Below are positions 35,281 through 43,720 of a stretch of DNA of 45,387 bases, piece after piece (the stretch's first letter is position 1; every line of letters starts with the position of its first letter). The translations under genes and the position numbers were made by a program. The notes under the pieces are model-generated. The model made no database searches. It was not told the DNA's origin and was given only the letters and a program-made list of their open reading frames with translations. Source of the stretch: Alkalinema sp. CACIAM 70d (GTDB lineage: Bacteria; Cyanobacteriota; Cyanobacteriia; Leptolyngbyales; Leptolyngbyaceae); the NCBI GenBank assembly GCA_002148405.1, contig MUGG01000185.1:1-45387 (forward strand). The letters are read 5' to 3'.

Positions 35281-35649
35281 TGCACAGTTGTGCCAGAAAT
35301 CGACAGTCGGGAGATAGTCAAGGTAGAAATGGGAGACTTCAATATAACTTGCCAAGAAAGTTTGTTAATTTGCTAAAGGGCTTTGTCAAATCTTTGTGAA
35401 ATAACGAAATCGGAAGTTAACCGATCGAAATAAAAATGGGAGATCAAAATTTGGCTACAGAACACTGGTTTGCCGTCGCTCAGGAAATTGCGAAACCCAA
35501 ACTACAATTGAAACTAGTTGAGTGACCTCAATCCCTGGCACAGTTTTCTGACACAGTTCTCTGGGCCGCTCTCTGGCCGGTTTTTTGGCACAGTTAACCC
35601 AGCAATTACGGAGTAATTCTAAGCACCAACTGTGCCAACCATTGTGCCA
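35281..35649. promoter_or_regulatory. cluster of TGGCACAGTT-type motifs between prs and yqeY
   Basis: TGGCACAGTT is exact at 35536-35545 and 35586-35595, and inverted (AACTGTGCCA) at 35628-35637. Near copies are GACACAGTT at 35550, ATTGTGCCA at 35641, and TGCACAGTTGTGCCA at 35281-35295 with two overlapping half-copies in opposite orientations. Seven half-sites in about 370 bp of the divergent spacer suggest a DNA-binding protein or repeat expansion. No protein is known to me for this motif. Confidence 0.6.
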
Positions 35650-35737
35650 AATTTTTCGACAGTCTGCCAAGACCGTTAGACGAGAAAATATTGTTTGCGA
35701 TTGTTTGCAAAAGATTCTTGACGAAAGGACAGGTGAA

Positions 35738-36199
35738 ATGGCAAGCCTCATCGACCATATCAGCGAAGAGATTAAATCTGCAATGAAGGCCAAGGAGAAG
35801 GTACGCTTGGAAACCCTTCGCAGCATCAAGAAAGTGCTTCTGGAAAAGGAAGTCAGCGTGCGTCCATCCGGCCAACAAGTGTTGACAGAAGAGCAAGAAA
35901 TGGAAGCATTGATGCAACTGGCTAAGCAGCGACGGGATGCGATCGAGCAATACCAATCCGTTGGGCGGCAGGATTTAGCGGATCAGGAGGCCCAAGAGTT
36001 AGTCATCATTGAAGGTTTCCTCCCGCAACAACTGACGGAGGACGAAGTAGTCCAAGCGATCGACGCGATCATTGCTCAAGTGGGGGCCACTAGTCCGAAG
36101 GACATGGGTAAGGTGATGGGGCCAGCCATGCAGCAGCTTAAGGGCAAAACCGATGGCAAAAAAGTGCAAGCGATCGTTAAGGCCAAACTAGGCGGCTAA
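35738..36199 (+). CDS. GatB/YqeY domain protein
   Basis: A 153-residue YqeY-like protein: LIDHISEEIKSAMKAKEKVRLETLRSIKKVL, EQEMEALMQLAKQRRDAIEQY and IIEGFLPQQLTEDEV...GATSPKDMGKVMGPAMQQLKGKTDGKKV. The domain resembles the tRNA-binding tail of the amidotransferase subunit GatB; free-standing members have an unclear role. ATG at 35738 has AGGT about five nt upstream. Single-gene unit. Confidence 0.92.
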   Translation: MASLIDHISEEIKSAMKAKEKVRLETLRSIKKVLLEKEVSVRPSGQQVLTEEQEMEALMQLAKQRRDAIEQYQSVGRQDLADQEAQELVIIEGFLPQQLTEDEVVQAIDAIIAQVGATSPKDMGKVMGPAMQQLKGKTDGKKVQAIVKAKLGG

Positions 36200-36540
36200 G
36201 CTGCTTCCTTAAGGCAACTCACCAGGCAAGAATTCCCTAGGATGCGTTAATTCGTTCACGTCAGGGAACAGCGTACAAAATAAAATCTTCAGTGGATGAA
36301 GTAGGTGTCTAGGTAGAAGGTGGGTTGGTGGCGTAGGTGGTTGGATGCATCGGGGGATGTTATTCCTTAGCAAACCCCAATCCCCAATTCATTCGCGACC
36401 CAAGCTTAGCTGGTCAATATGTTCTCAACAGAGAAATCTAATCCGATTCTCTCGCGTCACATTTTGCTGCGTCGAGTAGACTTGATTAGTTTCAGGATTC
36501 ATTTCAACGTCAGTTTTACTATTCAGTCATTTTCAGGACT
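36200..36540. other. intergenic region upstream of the kinase gene
   Basis: About 340 bp with no gene seen. It includes a G-rich, GGTGG/GTAGGTG-repeating stretch around 36305-36350 and A+T-rich sequence just before the kinase start. Confidence 0.4.
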
Positions 36541-38460
36541 ATGCAACCACCGATTTCGATAGGGACTGTTCTTCAAAGCCGATATCGTCTACTGAGCATC
36601 TTGGGCCAAGGTGGTTTTGGGCGAACCTATCTGGCTGAAGATCAAGCTCGTTTTAACGAGTTGTGCGCTTTGAAGGAATTGGTGTTGCCCCAAACGGGAG
36701 AATATGCCCTAGAAAAATCGAAGGAATTATTTCAGCGCGAAGCCCAAACGCTGTACCAGATTCAGCACCCCCAAATTCCGCAATTCCGCGCCATGTTCGA
36801 GGAAAATCAGCGATTTTTTCTGGTGCAAGATTATGTGGATGGCAAAACCTATCGCACCCTGTTAGAAGAACGCAAAGGTCAGGGTTATGTTTTCTCAGAA
36901 CCGGAAATTATCCAGTTAATGCAGCAGGTTTTGCCTGTGCTGTCCTACCTCCATGGCAAGGGTATTATCCACCGCGACATTGCCCCAGATAATGTGATTT
37001 TGCGGGAGCGCGATCGTTTGCCGGTGCTGATTGACTTTGGGGTTGTCAAGGAACTGGCGACGCGGATTCAGGTGCCGGATACGCTCAAACAATCCACCAC
37101 CGTTGGCAAACTGGGCTATGCACCGATCGAGCAAATGCAAACGGGCCGAGCCTATCCCAACAGCGATCTCTACGCCTTGGCTGTAACCGTTGTGGTGCTG
37201 TTGACAGGCCGGGAACCCCAAGAATTACTGGACGACAGCACGATGACCTGGCATTGGCAGCGCTGGTGTCAAGTCAGTCCAGCGTTTGCTCAGATCATTA
37301 ACCGGATGTTGAGCTATACGCCCAGTCAGCGTTTCCAATCTGCCCTGGAAATTCAACAGGCGCTGCAAAATCTTGGGCAACCGGGCACCTATCAAGCCGC
37401 CCCCGGCTATTCTTCCCCGACGGCTCCGGGTGGGCCTGTTACCTTGCCCGTGCAACCCCCCGCCCAGCCCTCCCAGATGGCGACGGTGGCGGTGGGACGG
37501 GCTCCTGAAAGTACTGACTATGCTGGCTCCAGTCTGAGTTCTAATGCAGGCCCACGACGATCGACGCCAACCAGTCCGCCCACTCGCAGTTCCCTGTGGG
37601 ATGATCCCTGGGCCGTGGGTTTGATTGGCGTCGGGTTGTTTTCTCTGGTGGGGATTGGCTCTTGGGTCATTGTGCGATCGCTGGGATCCAGTCCCCAGCC
37701 CCAGGCATCTCCCACCTCCACCGTTACGATCAGCCCAAGTCCTAGCCCCAGTGCTAGCAAAACGCCCAAGCCCACTCCTAGTCCCACTAATGTGGAAATT
37801 AGTCAGCGGGTCGATCTGACCCCAGAAAAGCCAGTGACGCGCACAGGCCCGCTCCAAGCCAATCAAACTTTGACCTTTAACTTTGCTGGAAAACAGGGGC
37901 AAACTCTGACAGCGGCATTGGGTGGAGAAGGCGTTCTGATGACGATCCTGGGGCCAGATGACCAACCCCTCGATCGGGCGAGACGGGTGCCCTTCTGGGA
38001 CGGTGAACTTCCCTTTAATGGCAATTATGCGGTGCAGCTCAAAACCGTCCAGGGGTTATCGAAGTCTGACTTTAAACTGGAGTTGAAGTTGGCGAATCCG
38101 ATCGTGCCGACGCCCTCTCCGTCGGTTACCTCCTCACCGAGCATTGAGCCTACCCCTCCTACGGAGGCCGAAGTCAAAACGGAGCGAATTTCCTTCTCCC
38201 CAGGACAAAGCTCCGCTCAAATCCAAGGCCGCACGGATGGTAAAGTCATTCGTCGCTATCTACTTAATATTCAATCTGGACAAGCCTTGAGCCTCAATCT
38301 CCAGGGTGGGGGAACCTTTGTTGTCCGTCGTCCCGATGGAAGTCCGTTGGACGGCGGTGGCAAATCCTGGGAAAGCCCTGTACCGGATACCGGCGATTAT
38401 CAAATCGATGTCAGTGCTAATGAGTCCGCAGAATTTACCCTAACTGTCAGCGTGAGATAG
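36541..38460 (+). CDS. membrane Ser/Thr protein kinase (Hanks type)
   Basis: A 639-residue kinase. P-loop GQGGFGRTYLAED, ATP Lys in CALKEL, catalytic HRDIAPDN near residue 145 and DFGVVKEL near 165; the activation segment ends GYAPIEQ, a PIEQ form common in cyanobacterial kinases. The kinase domain ends near 280. A Pro/Ser linker leads to one membrane span at about 355-380, then a Ser/Pro/Thr linker. Two beta-sandwich domains follow, resembling PPC-type domains (from about 420 and 550), which would lie outside the cytoplasm. Start ATG 36541; AGGA lies only two nt before it, so the ribosome site is weak. bioD follows after 65 bp on the same strand. Confidence 0.92.
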   Translation: MQPPISIGTVLQSRYRLLSILGQGGFGRTYLAEDQARFNELCALKELVLPQTGEYALEKSKELFQREAQTLYQIQHPQIPQFRAMFEENQRFFLVQDYVDGKTYRTLLEERKGQGYVFSEPEIIQLMQQVLPVLSYLHGKGIIHRDIAPDNVILRERDRLPVLIDFGVVKELATRIQVPDTLKQSTTVGKLGYAPIEQMQTGRAYPNSDLYALAVTVVVLLTGREPQELLDDSTMTWHWQRWCQVSPAFAQIINRMLSYTPSQRFQSALEIQQALQNLGQPGTYQAAPGYSSPTAPGGPVTLPVQPPAQPSQMATVAVGRAPESTDYAGSSLSSNAGPRRSTPTSPPTRSSLWDDPWAVGLIGVGLFSLVGIGSWVIVRSLGSSPQPQASPTSTVTISPSPSPSASKTPKPTPSPTNVEISQRVDLTPEKPVTRTGPLQANQTLTFNFAGKQGQTLTAALGGEGVLMTILGPDDQPLDRARRVPFWDGELPFNGNYAVQLKTVQGLSKSDFKLELKLANPIVPTPSPSVTSSPSIEPTPPTEAEVKTERISFSPGQSSAQIQGRTDGKVIRRYLLNIQSGQALSLNLQGGGTFVVRRPDGSPLDGGGKSWESPVPDTGDYQIDVSANESAEFTLTVSVR

Positions 38461-38525
38461 CTGCAGAGGGGGATGTTGCGATCTCGTACAATAACTTCTG
38501 TGTAATCTATAAGGAGCGATCGCGG

Positions 38526-39236
38526 GTGAGTTCACTGTTAATTACGGGAACCGATACCGATGCGGGTAAAACGCTGCTAACGTCTGCGTTGGCTGCCTAT
38601 TGGTGTGCACACTGCCAACCGCGATCGCTAGGAATTTTGAAGCCCATTCAAACCGGAGTGGGCGATCGGGAACATTACCAGCGTCTATTTGCAGCCAGTC
38701 CCGCTCTCACCGTGGCCAACCCGCTACAGTTTGAAGCGCCGTTAGCTCCTCCCCTAGCGGCAGATCGAGAGGGGCGATCGATTCCCCTGGATCTGGTTTG
38801 GAATGCCTATACTCAGTTAAACCAAACCCATGATTTTGTTCTGGTAGAAGGATTGGGAGGCTTAGGTTCACCTGTAACCCACGAAACGACCGTGGCGGAT
38901 CTGGCCTGGGATTGGCGACTTTCTGCGGTTTTAGTTGTCCCGGTGAAGTTGGGGGCGATCGGTCAGACGGTGGCAAATGTGGCCTTGGCAGAGCGATCGC
39001 GGGTTCATCTCAAAGGGGTTGTGTTGAACTGTATCACTCCTGTCACGGCTGAAGAAGTTGATCAATGGGCCAATGTCCCACTCATTGAAAATCTGACCCA
39101 TGTCCCCGTCTTAGGCGTTTTACCCTATCTGGAGGATCCTACTGACCTCGACAAACTGGCTGATATTGCATCTGATTTAGCCATCGAAAAATTATTGCCA
39201 CTATCTATCTCTATCGCTTCACCTAAGTCTCCATAA
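38526..39236 (+). CDS. bioD: ATP-dependent dethiobiotin synthetase
   Basis: A 236-residue BioD that closes the ureido ring in biotin synthesis. P-loop GTDTDAGKTLLTSAL, substrate-site KPIQTG, and VEGLGGLGSPV with the Mg-binding Glu. GTG at 38526 has AAGGAG eight nt upstream. No other bio gene is in the window. Followed by a 440-bp gap with tandem repeats. Confidence 0.95.
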   Translation: MSSLLITGTDTDAGKTLLTSALAAYWCAHCQPRSLGILKPIQTGVGDREHYQRLFAASPALTVANPLQFEAPLAPPLAADREGRSIPLDLVWNAYTQLNQTHDFVLVEGLGGLGSPVTHETTVADLAWDWRLSAVLVVPVKLGAIGQTVANVALAERSRVHLKGVVLNCITPVTAEEVDQWANVPLIENLTHVPVLGVLPYLEDPTDLDKLADIASDLAIEKLLPLSISIASPKSP

Positions 39237-39316
39237 TTTTGGCTAAGTCCATCGTTATCTCTAAGGAGTCGTGAGATAGGATAACTTCTAAATTGGGAAT
39301 CTTTATTTACAGTAGG

Positions 39317-39376
39317 ATTACTCAAAGCAAAATTATTTAAAGCAAGGTTACTTAAAGCAAGGTTACTTAAAGCAAG
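39317..39376. repeat. 15-bp tandem repeat, four copies
   Basis: Units of the form GTTACTTAAAGCAAG at 39317, 39332, 39347 and 39362; the last two are identical, the first two degenerate. In the bioD-ExoD gap. Confidence 0.85.
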
Positions 39377-39464
39377 ACTATTTTGCCTTGTTGTTTTCAG
39401 AAATAACGTTAGGTTGAAAACGGTTGTAAATCAGAAGCGATCATTAATCAAACCTATTACATAC

Positions 39465-39497
39465 GACTATTACAACTTACACGAGACTATTACAACT
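39465..39497. repeat. 20-bp-spaced direct repeat upstream of ExoD-like gene
   Basis: GACTATTACAACT at 39465-39477 and 39485-39497. The inverse of its core, GTTGTAA, also occurs at 39423-39429, so three such heptamers sit in this spacer. Confidence 0.7.
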
Positions 39498-39675
39498 GAG
39501 TAATGCTGGCAGAGCAGAGATTAAAATAGCGCCTGTGGCTTTAAGAAAGCTTTCTGTGCAATCAGTGTTGTGATCAATTGATTTCTCAAAGATTATGTTG
39601 CGGAATTGACCTTTTTCGGGGGGAATTCTATAAAGTAAGGTTCTTTTGCTATTTCGCTCTTTAATCCCTACCAAT

Positions 39676-40299
39676 ATGAAGCTTTCTTACACCATTCAAG
39701 GTTTGCTCGAAGAACATCTCGAAACCCCCCTAGCGATCGAAACCTTGTTGGAGCGGACTGGTGAGCAGGGATTTGGTATTCTGAGTGGACTGCTAACCTT
39801 ACCAATGTTGATTCCGGTTCCCATTCCATTAGCCGGATTTTCCACCTTAATGGGAGCAGGAACAATCCTGATGGGGTTGCAGTTAGCTTTAGGAGCCAAA
39901 CAACCTTGGTTGCCCCGTCGAATTGCTCAATGGGAAATGTCGCCTAAGTTGTCCCAAGGGCTACTCAAAAATATTGAGCGAGTTCTCTATCCTGTTGAAA
40001 AGTTTTCTCAGACTCGATTGGTTCGTGTCAGTCATAATCAGAATATTCGTCGCTTAATTGGTCTTGGTATGGCTTGGAATGCTGTTTTGATGGCTTTGCC
40101 ATTGCCCATTCCACTCACGAATTTATTACCTGCCTATACGATCGAAGCGTTAGTGATTGGCTTGTTGGAAGATGATGGGTTGTTAATGCTGATTGGCTTA
40201 GGAATGACGGCCTTGACTACTGTTTTCTTTGCTAGCATTGCCAGTGCCATCTGGATGATTTTTTGCCAAGCGATCGTGTATTTTCAAGGTTTATTTTAG
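39676..40299 (+). CDS. ExoD-family membrane protein
   Basis: A 207-residue protein of the ExoD (exopolysaccharide synthesis) family: IETLLERTGEQGFGILSGLLTLPMLIPVPIPLAGFSTLMGAG, WLPRRIAQWEMS, and hydrophobic spans at about 35-75 and 120-200. ExoD was named from rhizobial exopolysaccharide mutants; its molecular function is unclear. ATG at 39676 fits the family opening; no strong ribosome site. Stands alone, convergent with the gene at 40349. Confidence 0.88.
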   Translation: MKLSYTIQGLLEEHLETPLAIETLLERTGEQGFGILSGLLTLPMLIPVPIPLAGFSTLMGAGTILMGLQLALGAKQPWLPRRIAQWEMSPKLSQGLLKNIERVLYPVEKFSQTRLVRVSHNQNIRRLIGLGMAWNAVLMALPLPIPLTNLLPAYTIEALVIGLLEDDGLLMLIGLGMTALTTVFFASIASAIWMIFCQAIVYFQGLF

Positions 40300-40348
40300 T
40301 GCTTTTTTGTCTAGATAGGATTTTCAGTATTGGCTAGTTTCTCGTTGG

Positions 40349-41032
40349 CTAGTTCCTACGCAGCACAACGCGATCGTGCTCAACTTCGATAGAACTAACC
40401 GGAATTTCCGACAGAACTTGAGGCAAGGTACGGTTAATTTGGCTTTGAATTTGCTCAGGTGCTACCCCGACTCGCTGGGCAATTTGATCAAGGGAAAAAC
40501 TGAGCTTACCTACTTTGACTCGAGTATTGGGATCAAGCTGAATTTGTCCATTAACCATGCGAGGCTGCCCTTCCAACCCAAGATAGATTTGCCGATCATG
40601 AAATCCAGGAATCCGTTGAATGGCTTCCTGGAGCAGTGCCTTTTCCTGGCGAGAAAGTTGGCTCTGCTGCAACGCTGCTAGATCCACTACAGCTCCTGCA
40701 TGGAGTTGGTTGTTGTCAATTTCTGTATGGACCCCCTTAATGGCTGTGGAAGCTTTGACCTGCTGACTGATTTGAGCGATCGTAGCAGTTACCAGAACCT
40801 TAACGTCCGTTGAACTTAAACTAACGGATGAATTTTCTGGGCTGAGCGATCGTAGTTTTTGCTCGACTTGTTGAACTTCTGCTTGCAGTTCATTCGGGGC
40901 CAGAAGAGAGGTTTGCGCTTGGTTGCGATAGCCATCGGGCAAGCTCGTGGCTTGGTGGTAAGCGATCGCGAGTCCAACCCCCGCAGATCCCAGCACGCCT
41001 AACCCAATCAATGCGACTCGTTTCATCAGCAT
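40349..41032 (-). CDS. membrane-anchored protein of unknown function
   Basis: A 227-residue protein with an N-terminal anchor or signal segment (MKRVALIGLGVLGSAGVGLAIAY) and an exported-looking remainder. Helical segments rich in Gln lead to a C-terminal beta-type region (GQIQLDPNTRVKVGKLSFSLDQIAQRVG...SIEVEHDRVVLRRN). I do not recognise the family. ATG at 41032 or two codons later at 41026. No neighbour suggests a role; it is convergent with the ExoD gene and divergent from the response regulator. Confidence 0.65.
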   Translation of the reverse strand: MLMKRVALIGLGVLGSAGVGLAIAYHQATSLPDGYRNQAQTSLLAPNELQAEVQQVEQKLRSLSPENSSVSLSSTDVKVLVTATIAQISQQVKASTAIKGVHTEIDNNQLHAGAVVDLAALQQSQLSRQEKALLQEAIQRIPGFHDRQIYLGLEGQPRMVNGQIQLDPNTRVKVGKLSFSLDQIAQRVGVAPEQIQSQINRTLPQVLSEIPVSSIEVEHDRVVLRRN

Positions 41033-41125
41033 ACAGCGTTCTTAACCAACAGGGCATTTAGTGAATACAAGTTATCTTCCGCTGATTCCAGAGAATGCCT
41101 CGGTTGGGAAGGAGCAGTATTGTCT

Positions 41126-41155
41126 ACCCGATTGATCTTGTTGACCCGATTGATC
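41126..41155. repeat. 18-bp-period direct repeat
   Basis: ACCCGATTGATC at 41126-41137 and 41144-41155. It lies in the roughly 350-bp divergent gap before the response regulator gene; nothing else is recognised there. Confidence 0.7.
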
Positions 41156-41380
41156 GGTTATGCAGAGTTGAGAACAGGGGGTTGGGGCTAGGGCGTTTCC
41201 GATCGTCGTCTGCCAACTAACCGCTGACTTTGCTGAGAAAATCCATGGAACTAGACGTCAGTATTGCCGGGGCTGAATTTTCGATCATTTTCGATTCTAG
41301 TCAATAATTTGGGCATCCTATCACTACAGAAACAGTGCAACCTTGTGATCCTAACTCTGTCCGATCGAGGACAATTCTGC

Positions 41381-42055
41381 ATGAAAAAAATTCTTGTTGT
41401 TGATGATGACACCACCCTCCGCACAGCCCTCAGTCGCTATTTAAGTAAGCGAGGGTATTGTGTTCAGGATGCGGCTTCTGGCCTAGATGCGCTAACGCTG
41501 TTTGAGCAGGATCCTCCAGATTTGATCGTTTCCGATGTGCTGATGCCGGAAATGGATGGCTATGAATTTTGCCGACGGGTACGGGCAAGCCGCATTGGGC
41601 AGCTCCTGCCATTTATTTTTCTATCCAGTCGCGCCGATGTTGAAGATCGCGTCCAGGGCCATTCTATGGGAGCAGATGATTATCTCATCAAACCCTTTGA
41701 ACCCCGTGAACTTTTGGCCAAAATTGAAGCGCAGTTGGAACGTTCCCGACGAACCCATGCAGAAATCATTCGCCTACTCCAGCAAGTCAGTCACTCCCCG
41801 GAACCCCAAACTGTACCGCACCCTCTACCACTAACTCCTGCGGAAGAAAAAGTATTTTGGCAGGTCATCCAGGGTTATACCAATAAGCAAATCGGTGAAC
41901 ATCTCTTTGTCAGTCCCCGGACGGTGCAGACCCATCTCAGTAATATTCTGAACAAGTTGCAACTGGAAAACCGCTCGCAACTGGTTCGTTATGCCTTTGA
42001 ACATGGCTATAAGCCTCCGGTAGAACGGGCTGTAGCTGAATCGATCGAGCCATAA
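41381..42055 (+). CDS. NarL/LuxR-type response regulator
   Basis: A 224-residue regulator. Receiver domain 1-120: VVDDD acidic pair, phospho-acceptor Asp in LIVSDVLMPEMDG, and the KP motif (YLIKPFEP). C-terminal LuxR-type helix-turn-helix at about 150-210: LTPAEEKVFWQVIQGYTNKQIGEHLFVSPRTVQTHLSNILNKL. ATG at 41381 has GAGG about ten nt upstream. No kinase is adjacent; the window holds two orphan kinases that are possible partners, untested. A hairpin follows the stop. Confidence 0.93.
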   Translation: MKKILVVDDDTTLRTALSRYLSKRGYCVQDAASGLDALTLFEQDPPDLIVSDVLMPEMDGYEFCRRVRASRIGQLLPFIFLSSRADVEDRVQGHSMGADDYLIKPFEPRELLAKIEAQLERSRRTHAEIIRLLQQVSHSPEPQTVPHPLPLTPAEEKVFWQVIQGYTNKQIGEHLFVSPRTVQTHLSNILNKLQLENRSQLVRYAFEHGYKPPVERAVAESIEP

Positions 42056-42059
42056 AAAA

Positions 42060-42087
42060 AGAGCAGAGAAGGGATTTCTCTACTCTT
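42060..42087 (+). terminator. hairpin after response regulator
   Basis: AGAGCAGAGAA and TTCTCTACTCT pair with one mismatch around a short GGAT-type loop; an A-run precedes, fitting a terminator usable from both sides. Confidence 0.5.
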
Positions 42088-42127
42088 AAGCTGATTAGGG
42101 CTAGTCACTCCGACTGCTTACGGTTGC

Positions 42128-42170
42128 GACTCATTCAGTGGGTGACCCATTCAGTGGGTGACTCATTAAG
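42128..42170. repeat. 16-bp tandem repeat at VKOR gene end
   Basis: GACTCATTCAGTGGGT, then GACCCATTCAGTGGGT, then a partial GACTCATTAAG. The third copy reaches the stop codon of the VKOR gene. Confidence 0.8.
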
Positions 42171-43164
42171 GTTGACGACAGACACGAAACTCATTCTTAA
42201 AATTCTGTGGCCCACTGTACCCAGAATTTTTGGCTAACTCAGCCAAGGTTTGCCGTCCTGAATAGTATTTACCACCAACCAACCAAGTGGGAAAGCCGGG
42301 AGCTTGTCCCGTTTGTTTAGAGGCCGCTTCTAAAGAGGTTTTACAAGTATTAACTTGGGCGTCCTTGCCGCCTTCTGCACATTCAACGTAATCCAGTTCC
42401 TTCATGGCCTCTTTGCCGAACAACTGCTTTTGTTCGCAGCAGTGGGGACACCAAAACGCACCATACATTTTGGCTCCGGACTGTTTAAGGTGTTTGGCCA
42501 ACTGGACTTCCGATTCGCCTGAGGTGGCATCTACCAAGAAATAAACATTGCCCTGGGCGTCGCCGATCGTGCCAGCGCTAGCTGTATCCTGTTGTGGAGC
42601 ATAGATAGCTAAGGTGCTTACCAGGGTTACCATACTAACAATCACGCCCATAAATGCCAGTTGACCCCGATCGTCCCAATCCCGCCCCAGTAAACACAAC
42701 ACGAACATAGCGGTGGCACAGATGGCAGAGAACAAACAGAAGGGACAAAGGCCCCCCCAGCCCAACGATCGTCCCCCAAAGACAAATTCCGAAAACATGA
42801 CATACATTAAGTAGCCACTGAAGACCAGCATGGCCGTTGTGCCCAAAAACAGCAGGGGCCAAGTGCTATCTTCCAGTTTCTTGCGGGTAGACAGGCCATC
42901 TTCGCTCTGAAATAGCAAAGGACTGAGGGCTAAAACGGCGATCGCAAAATAAGCGAGGAGTCCGAACAGCGAAAGAGGCTGTCCAAAAACCGTAGCATAG
43001 CGGCTGCTTAGCACCGCACAAGTTTGGGTGGGGCAAGAATCACCTACGGCAAAAAAGCGTAGATAAGTTAAGTAAGCCGTATTGATCACCCCTAAGGTTG
43101 CGATTCCCCCAATGATTGGGCGTGACCAGCGATGGATCCAAGGCGTAGAGCGTCGGCGAATCAT
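42166..43164 (-). CDS. VKOR-thioredoxin fusion oxidoreductase
   Basis: A 332-residue fusion. The N-terminal VKOR part has four to five spans, the loop cysteines in DSCPTQTCAVLSSRY and the active site GGLCPFCLFS. The C-terminal thioredoxin-like domain carries WCPHC (AFWCPHCCEQK) and further cysteines (YVECAEGG, NTCKTSLE). Such proteins make disulfide bonds in the periplasm or thylakoid lumen and support photosystem II assembly in cyanobacteria and chloroplasts (LTO1). The Trx domain ends FPTWLVGGKYYSGRQTLAEL. ATG at 43164; no strong ribosome site. Single-gene unit. Confidence 0.94.
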   Translation of the reverse strand: MIRRRSTPWIHRWSRPIIGGIATLGVINTAYLTYLRFFAVGDSCPTQTCAVLSSRYATVFGQPLSLFGLLAYFAIAVLALSPLLFQSEDGLSTRKKLEDSTWPLLFLGTTAMLVFSGYLMYVMFSEFVFGGRSLGWGGLCPFCLFSAICATAMFVLCLLGRDWDDRGQLAFMGVIVSMVTLVSTLAIYAPQQDTASAGTIGDAQGNVYFLVDATSGESEVQLAKHLKQSGAKMYGAFWCPHCCEQKQLFGKEAMKELDYVECAEGGKDAQVNTCKTSLEAASKQTGQAPGFPTWLVGGKYYSGRQTLAELAKNSGYSGPQNFKNEFRVCRQP

Positions 43165-43586
43165 AGACTTTTTGACTAGAGATGATCAATCCTCAGTAGA
43201 TCTTAAAAGTAGATCTCGAATTTGCTTGGGATCTCCCCATGTTCCTTGATTTTCTTGGGCAAGGCTTGTGAGCAAGGCGGTGCCAAGGAAACAAGACACC
43301 AAGCCACAACTCGGTTAAATTGCCCCGATGTCTAGTCAGGCAGCGCTGGATGTGGAAGGTGAGAGGAGAATCTAAAGCTCAGCTATGGTAAGCCATTTTC
43401 GAGCTACTAATCCTAGAAAACTTTGGGTAAGTTTGCCTCAAGCTTACTCTAAAACCGTCTGGAATGCCCTCTGCTACGTCTTGCCTTTCCGGTTGTCTGG
43501 AAAAGTTTCAGAAAATGTTGCGAAGGGGGTTGCAAAACTGAGAAGGGTTTGTTACTTTAATTAAGCGCTCACAAGAGAGCAAGCAA
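43165..43586. other. intergenic region upstream of tRNA-Phe
   Basis: About 420 bp with no gene seen. AGTAGATCT occurs twice near 43197-43215. A possible tRNA promoter is TTGCAA (43530-43535) with 17 nt to TACTTT, weak at -10. Confidence 0.4.
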
Positions 43587-43659
<73 letters not shown>

Positions 43660-43720
43660 TGGGTTTCAGCCATTTGAATAATCAAAAAAGTGATCTATCT
43701 CTGGGTAGGTTGCTTTTTTG

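Noticed and set aside
35455..35956. Minus-strand frames opposite the YqeY-like gene
   Set aside because: Shadows of the YqeY-like gene and its motif-rich leader.
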